The position numbers and the translations under genes are program-made. The notes below the pieces were generated by a model. The model was not told the origin of the DNA. It ran no database searches and worked only from the letters and a program-made list of their open reading frames with translations. This document shows positions 7,801-10,922 of a DNA stretch of 10,922 nucleotides, piece by piece. Source of the stretch: Stramenopiles sp. TOSAG23-3 (lineage: Eukaryota; Sar); contig LT642772.1 of NCBI GenBank assembly GCA_900128585.1, positions 1-10,922 of the forward strand, read 5' to 3'. The number at the start of each line of letters is the position of its first letter. The first letter of the stretch is position 1.

Positions 7801-10800
7801 CAGAAGACTGTCAGCTTGGCGACGAAGTGGCAGTAAGTGGCGATTTGAGCATTGAGGGGAAAGAGAACACATACACGACTCTTTTTGCTGCCGCTGGGAA
7901 GAGGCATTTTAAGATCACCAGTGGGCCGCACACGCTGCGGTTGAAATGGTTGAATATGACAGGTGGGAATGTCAGTGGTAATAGTGGTGGATTAACTGAC
8001 TATGAAAATAGTGGTGGTTCCATTTATGTATATGGCGTAGCTGCCAATTTGAATATATCCCATTGTATCTTTTTCAACAATCATGCCGAAGGTAGCGGGG
8101 GTGCTGTCTATGCTCATGATGGACAACCTAATATATTCTACTCGTTTGTTTTATTTAAAGCTAATTCGGCTGTCAAAGATGGAGGAGGGATTATTTTATT
8201 AAAAGCATCCTACATTGGAATATCCAATGTATTCAACGGCAATACAGCAAGGTATGGCGGTGGGATAGCCATTCATTACAGTAAGGTGTCTTGTACAAAA
8301 TCTTCTTTTATATACAATAGAGCAATGAAAATGGGTGGCGGAATTTACATTAGAGGTGATTCCTCTAATGGTGCGTCGAAAGTAAATTTAACCCAATTAG
8401 AAATACGAGAAAACAAACAAACAAGTGAGGGGACAACCAATTGGTATGGGGGTGGTGGACTTTACTTATACTGGAAAGTGGCTGTTGATATTAGAGAGTG
8501 TAACTTTGTACGAAACGAAGCGAAGGCAAACACAGATGGGGAGAAACATGGGCATCAAATTATGACGCTTTATGGTAGTTCCTTGATACCCTTTATCGCA
8601 ATTGTCAACACGAACTTTTCTGGCCTTGCGAGAGACCATCCCTTTTACGGGCGGCATTATACCAGCTCATCCTATCCGAGCAGCAGTGGCGCCGACAAAT
8701 ACGTAAGCCCGACGAACTGCGCCTCCAACCCCTGCACCGCCTCACCCTTTACTGGGGCGTGCACAGCCCACCCAATGGGCCCAAAGCGTGGCGTTCTCTG
8801 CGACTACGACAACGCCACCACTTGCCCGATTGGCTTTGACAAACGGTTGCCGCCTTCCGACCCCCCGACATGTCTTGAGTGCCTTATCCCCACCGTAGGA
8901 ACTGTAGAGAGAAGTGCTGACTGCCAGCTGGGCAGCGAAGTGGCAGTGAGTGGCGATTTGAGCATTACGGGGAAAGAGAACACGTATACGACTCTTTTTG
9001 CTGCTACTGAGAGTCGGCATTTTAAGATTACCAGTGGCGCGCACACGCTGAGGCTGAAATGGCTCAATATGACGGGTGGGAATGTTGGGAGCAGTGATAA
9101 TGGTGGTTCCATTTATGTCTACAACGTCGCTGCTCATTTGAACATATCCCATTGTGTCTTTTTCAATAATCGTGCCAGAGATGGTGGTGCTGTTTATGCT
9201 TCAGATGGACATTCTACTCTGCTATTCTCTTCTGTATTATTTGAATCCAATACTGCAATGTTAAATGGAGGTGCGGTGTATTTATACAGAGGAACCTTTC
9301 ATGGTGAATGGAATACATTTAAAAACAATACAGCAGGGCAGTTTGGTGGTGCGATGCGAATTTCTGTCGGTACTACAGCAGCAAGTACTGGTTCTATTTT
9401 TAGAAAGAATACAGCAGGATTATGTGGAGGTGGTATTTGGATCATTGGTGCTTCCCCCCTCTCTTCTCGATTGAATCTAACAAGGGTTCATTTGATTGAA
9501 AACAATCAAACAAATGGGGGGGGAGATGTTTATTATGGTGGGGGTGGACTTTGTTTATGGCAGGGTATAAAAGTGAATATTAGAGAGTGTACATTCGTAC
9601 ACAACGAAGCAACGATGGGAGCAAGTGGGGGGAAACATGGGCATCATATTACGACGACTAAATCTAGTTCCGACATTCCCTCCATCGCAATCGTCAACAC
9701 GAACTTTACGGGCCTTGCGGGGGACCATCCCTTCTACGGCTACAATGGGAGCAGCGGCGGCGCCGAAAACTACGTAAGCCCAACGACCTGCACCTCCAAC
9801 CCCTGCACCGCCTCACCCTTTACTGGAGAATGTTCCGATATGAACACCGGCGTCCTATGCAGTATTGCTAGCGATTACAGCCCGCAGTGCTCATATGGGC
9901 AAGTGAAAGCAACCGTCTCTAGAGCCCTGTTGCCCCCACGGCTTTGCGTGTGTCCAGAAAACACATACTTGAACGACTCGGTCTGCACGCCTTGTAAAAA
10001 TGGTACCTTTACACGTTTTCCCTCCAGCATATTTGGAAACGAAAACCACGATCACATTTCAGACTGCCTCCCGCCGCCAATGATCCATAACATGACACCG
10101 GAAAGCCCTGTGCCCAACAGCAGCACCGCCGTATCCTTTGCGGGAAATTTTGACGGGACTGTCATCGACTTGACCATGGGACTCGGCCAGTGGACCAGCA
10201 TCACAAGAATATCCCCCACAACAATCACGGCCGTACCGCCTCAAGGGATTACTGGGGAATTCTACTCACTCTACCTGACCGTAGACGGCATCCGAGCCAC
10301 GGAGGCCTTTAATTTCTCCTACAGGGCTCCAAACATAACAGAAGTAAACTCCCCACCCTTCGCCGGAGGAACGGTCAAGATTCTTGGTGAGCATTTCGGG
10401 TCCGCCCTAGACGAGATAAAGATATCCGTCTCTGGAGAGGGTGCCTGCCCCGTCCCCTGCGGAGAAACGCAATGGACCGAAGGCGGGGTTGCCTGCCTCT
10501 ACGATGCTCCGGGTTCACAGGGCGTAACTATGAATGTCCGCCTCACGGTCGGCCCAGAGGGGCACGAGCAGCCGAGCAACTTGGCCACCTACCAATACAA
10601 ATTCGACAAGGGCACACTCACAGGCATACCGGAGGGACGGCAGCGCATCACCGAAGGCGCCAACCTGACCTACCGGTTGAGCTTGACCAGCAACATTGTT
10701 CCGAAGGATGACAATGTAACAGTGCAGCTCACAGCCTCTGGCTGCACCATAGCTCCGACGGATCTCACATTCTTAGTAAACCAAGAAGAGACGTACTCGG

Positions 10801-10922
10801 TCATTATCAGTACCACCGACAACAAAGTGGACGAAGGAACGGTCATCGCCTACTCTTGCACCATCACCCACACAATCGAGACGACGGACCGGCAGTACAA
10901 AGACAATTTGCCGAGAGCCTTA
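4599..10922 (+). CDS. Giant secreted/surface repeat protein: Pmp-like beta-helix modules, Cys-rich segment, TIG-like and Calx-beta-like domains (3' end beyond window)
   Basis: One frame stays open for 2108 codons to the window edge. The start is the first ATG after the in-frame stop at 4524-4526 (G at -3). Residues 1-60 are Arg/Lys-rich; 61-78 are a hydrophobic core ending PSAFA before EEW, reading as a signal peptide cleaved after A78, or a signal anchor. Four tandem modules follow (about 81-1781), each rich in FxxN and GG(A/G)(V/I/M)(Y/F) motifs, as in chlamydial polymorphic membrane proteins; this predicts a right-handed parallel beta-helix. Paired Cys and many NxS/T sequons fit an extracellular, glycosylated protein. 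C1783, C1785, C1796, C1799 and C1823 form a CxCP...CxxC segment. Residues 1825-1909 and 1910-2010 resemble IPT/TIG folds (clearest at PNITEVNSPPFAGGTVKILG); about 2011-2108 resemble Calx-beta, incomplete here. I infer an adhesin-like or wall/surface protein. Ligand and membrane anchor are unknown. Confidence 0.88.
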   Translation, partial: MKGEKRANLGGRKAHDACASALAKRPQSLGRVRGGDGSVFGRQGRAAARTSFCTKRASLQWLFALMFALAAGMPSAFAEEWNCSATEGTYVRSTDCTMTDEVKVSGDLTVTGKENIYTTLFAAAGKRHFKITTGIPALRLKWLNLTGGDVSGNSCCIDNNGGSIYVSHVAAHLNISHCVFFNNRAGYGGGAVYAYGGQPHLFFSSVLFETNIASSIGGAVYLWNGRFQGKANTFNNNTAVWNGGAMFMNSPSVVSSTDSTFLKNTAGRRGGGIYIQGNLLEGKPSQLNLTRGLVEENKQKQTKGGTDGTYGGGGIYFKHGVTANIRESTFIGNEATTGSTGDKHGHQIMTHKGSSEIPSIAIVNTNFTDLAGSHPFYGHDDSSSTHGAAKYVSPTNCTSNPCTAPPFTGSCFPRASEQQGVFCDYDNSIACAVGSYKQSVSTANALPPAETACAASKPKWDCTRSAGEFQRSTDCTMGDEVDVSGDLVVTGNENTYTTLFAATGKRHFKITSGAHTLRLKWLNMTGGDITGNSGDNAKGGSIHVYNKTAHLNIYHCVFFNNRATWGGAVFADGGYPTLTFTNVLFDSNDAIYGGGALRIHGKTGSTVRFVGSVLRNNSCGVVGGGMDVSESNIIIIRTMFEQNVVRSTASAPYFSGASGGGGGAIAIQGNGTGIENCSWISSVAANAGNREAFFYPVENALSSSGHPAMWRHGTPDSNLLFQCQVLPASVRTVTVSLPSAAKCSNVPNLHTAPSCTNIILKGADESTVWTSGGSCANAGDTTTFDVDSIAQAHFIGVSFSATESTCGDYVAGISYLTLTKEQTVPTLLIENSIFLQNRARNFIGHQIMAYAGIISKHFCHVTFDNITESSPNMLPLEVGLSSDSNWEYNKPLKKVTTTGAYSTTLFGLNQYFKTNITFSQCCDPSAAFVGVQTAPATTDNKHGGTSINGNGVPYQYPWPQDNGVHAIEIDIRDTKIVFDGNSEALGWGSENSAELAPYGAPLFFGVWDSASANGRTAELQFLSVKIIYDYDNNIWGGMVDTANHLLPAETACSSKWDCNRNSGIFNRTEDCQLGDEVAVSGDLSIEGKENTYTTLFAAAGKRHFKITSGPHTLRLKWLNMTGGNVSGNSGGLTDYENSGGSIYVYGVAANLNISHCIFFNNHAEGSGGAVYAHDGQPNIFYSFVLFKANSAVKDGGGIILLKASYIGISNVFNGNTARYGGGIAIHYSKVSCTKSSFIYNRAMKMGGGIYIRGDSSNGASKVNLTQLEIRENKQTSEGTTNWYGGGGLYLYWKVAVDIRECNFVRNEAKANTDGEKHGHQIMTLYGSSLIPFIAIVNTNFSGLARDHPFYGRHYTSSSYPSSSGADKYVSPTNCASNPCTASPFTGACTAHPMGPKRGVLCDYDNATTCPIGFDKRLPPSDPPTCLECLIPTVGTVERSADCQLGSEVAVSGDLSITGKENTYTTLFAATESRHFKITSGAHTLRLKWLNMTGGNVGSSDNGGSIYVYNVAAHLNISHCVFFNNRARDGGAVYASDGHSTLLFSSVLFESNTAMLNGGAVYLYRGTFHGEWNTFKNNTAGQFGGAMRISVGTTAASTGSIFRKNTAGLCGGGIWIIGASPLSSRLNLTRVHLIENNQTNGGGDVYYGGGGLCLWQGIKVNIRECTFVHNEATMGASGGKHGHHITTTKSSSDIPSIAIVNTNFTGLAGDHPFYGYNGSSGGAENYVSPTTCTSNPCTASPFTGECSDMNTGVLCSIASDYSPQCSYGQVKATVSRALLPPRLCVCPENTYLNDSVCTPCKNGTFTRFPSSIFGNENHDHISDCLPPPMIHNMTPESPVPNSSTAVSFAGNFDGTVIDLTMGLGQWTSITRISPTTITAVPPQGITGEFYSLYLTVDGIRATEAFNFSYRAPNITEVNSPPFAGGTVKILGEHFGSALDEIKISVSGEGACPVPCGETQWTEGGVACLYDAPGSQGVTMNVRLTVGPEGHEQPSNLATYQYKFDKGTLTGIPEGRQRITEGANLTYRLSLTSNIVPKDDNVTVQLTASGCTIAPTDLTFLVNQEETYSVIISTTDNKVDEGTVIAYSCTITHTIETTDRQYKDNLPRAL
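4839..5972 (+). repeat. Repeat module 1 of the beta-helix protein
   Basis: Residues 81-458. Order: a Cys pair (C83, C96), the DEVKVSGDLTVTGKEN strand block, LFAAAGKRHFKIT, LRLKWLNLTGG, then five FxxN (FFNN, FETN, FNNN, FLKN, FIGN) and five GG-type motifs, a KHGHQIM block (the H of GHQIM conserved in all), IAIVNTNF, KYVSPTNC (390-397), and a CDYDN linker (423-427). The last part, PPAETAC, leads directly into module 2. The core is a predicted beta-helix. Confidence 0.8.
5973..7760 (+). repeat. Repeat module 2 (long and diverged)
   Basis: Residues 459-1054. It opens with KWDC and keeps the head block (DCTMGDEV, LFAATGKRHFKIT, LRLKWLNMTGG) and the first GG/FxxN rungs closely. From about residue 610 (6430) it departs: it carries a Gly-rich SGGGGGAIAI stretch and a long region without close match in the other modules. 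GHQIM, DYDNN and PAETAC, which the other modules share, still appear near its end. It is about 596 residues against 370-380 for modules 1 and 3. Confidence 0.75.
7761..8870 (+). repeat. Repeat module 3 of the beta-helix protein
   Basis: Residues 1055-1424. It opens with KWDC like module 2, then the head block with DCQLGDEV (shared with module 4 rather than DCTM of 1 and 2). It holds FFNN, FKAN, FNGN, FIYN and FVRN rungs with GGA/GGG motifs, then KHGHQIM, IAIVNTNF, KYVSPTNC (1367-1374) and CDYDN (1401-1405). Confidence 0.8.
8871..9941 (+). repeat. Repeat module 4 of the beta-helix protein
   Basis: Residues 1425-1781. It replaces KWDC with CLEC, then has DCQLGSEV, LFAATESRHFKIT, LRLKWLNMTGG, rungs FFNN, FESN, FKNN, FRKN and FVHN with GG motifs, a KHGHHI variant of KHGHQIM, IAIVNTNF and NYVSPTTC (1724-1731). 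The usual CDYDN linker is degenerate (GVLCSIASDYS), marking the end of the array before the Cys-rich segment. Confidence 0.8.
9942..10067 (+). other. Cys-rich CxCP...CxxC segment between the repeats and TIG-like domains
   Basis: Residues 1782-1823 carry C1783, C1785, C1796, C1799 and C1823 in the spacing C-x-C-P-(10)-C-x2-C-x-N-G-T. The pattern resembles the ephrin-receptor-like or GCC2/GCC3 type of small disulfide module (CPxxTY...CxPCxxGT). It is short and likely acts as a disulfide-held hinge. Assignment is by pattern only. Confidence 0.5.
10071..10628 (+). other. Two IPT/TIG-like immunoglobulin-type domains
   Basis: Residues about 1825-1909 (PPPMIHNMTPESP start, ending in a FNFSY strand) and 1910-2010 (APNITEVNSPPFAGGTVKILG with following EHFG). 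The second shows the classic TIG pattern: P-x-I-x2-V then GG-T-V-x-I-x-G-x2-F-G. The first is weaker. TIG domains occur in eukaryotic surface receptors and large algal extracellular proteins. Confidence 0.6.
10629..10922 (+). other. Calx-beta-like domain, cut by the window end
   Basis: Residues about 2011-2108 contain ITEGANLTYRLSL, a V-x-VQL strand, LTFLVNQEETYSVII and a TTDNKVDEGT acidic turn, which match the order of Calx-beta strands and its acidic D-x-x-x-EG element, a likely Ca2+-binding site. The match is loose and the domain is incomplete here. Confidence 0.45.

Noticed and set aside
4451-9112. Several antisense frames in the repeat gene with similar protein sequences (around 4451-5089, 5870-6223 and 8804-9112, minus strand)
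   Set aside because: They resemble each other only because they mirror the sense-strand repeat modules. No independent start context or domain supports them.
4839-9941. A CRISPR-like or satellite repeat reading of the regular repeats
   Set aside because: Repeat units are over 1 kb, coding, in a single open frame, and explained by protein modules.
4599-10922. A bacterial autotransporter origin for the repeat gene
   Set aside because: The repeats resemble chlamydial Pmp, but the TIG and Calx-beta-like domains, isolated gene context and lack of a visible bacterial beta-barrel in this window favour a eukaryotic surface protein. The missing 3' end prevents full exclusion.

Overview
This looks like nuclear DNA from a microbial eukaryote, probably an alga or a related protist. 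I would lean towards a stramenopile-type lineage, but this is only an inference. The reasons are a eukaryotic SLC17-type transporter, a protein with DCD domains (a family best known from plants), and a very large secreted repeat protein. The genes are widely spaced and no Shine-Dalgarno or operon logic applies. All three genes read as uninterrupted frames, so no introns are visible. The spacers are strongly AT-rich and low in complexity, and the coding regions are clearly richer in GC.

Layout. (1) 78-1532, minus strand: a complete 12-TM major facilitator of the SLC17 anion:cation symporter type. (2) 1533-2138: an AT-rich divergent intergenic region with a pyrimidine tract, two strong AT hairpins, a TATA-like box and a small upstream ORF. 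(3) 2139-3188, plus strand: a 349-residue protein with two tandem DCD domains, each preceded by a Pro/Lys/Arg nuclear-localisation-like motif, and a basic C-terminal block I cannot name. (4) 3189-4598: about 1.4 kb of AT-rich, purine-tract-rich spacer with no supported gene. (5) 4599 to the window end, plus strand: an open frame of 2108 codons that runs off the window. It encodes a secreted or surface protein with four tandem modules of chlamydial-Pmp-like beta-helix repeats, then a Cys-rich stretch, two IPT/TIG-like domains and the start of a Calx-beta-like domain.

Nothing in the sequence ties the three genes into one pathway. The transporter and DCD gene are divergent and could share a promoter region, which is weak evidence of co-regulation. 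The most unusual contents are the tandem-DCD protein with its unassigned C-terminal domain, and the giant repeat protein, whose modules show DNA-level signs of recent duplication or gene conversion and one much longer, diverged module.
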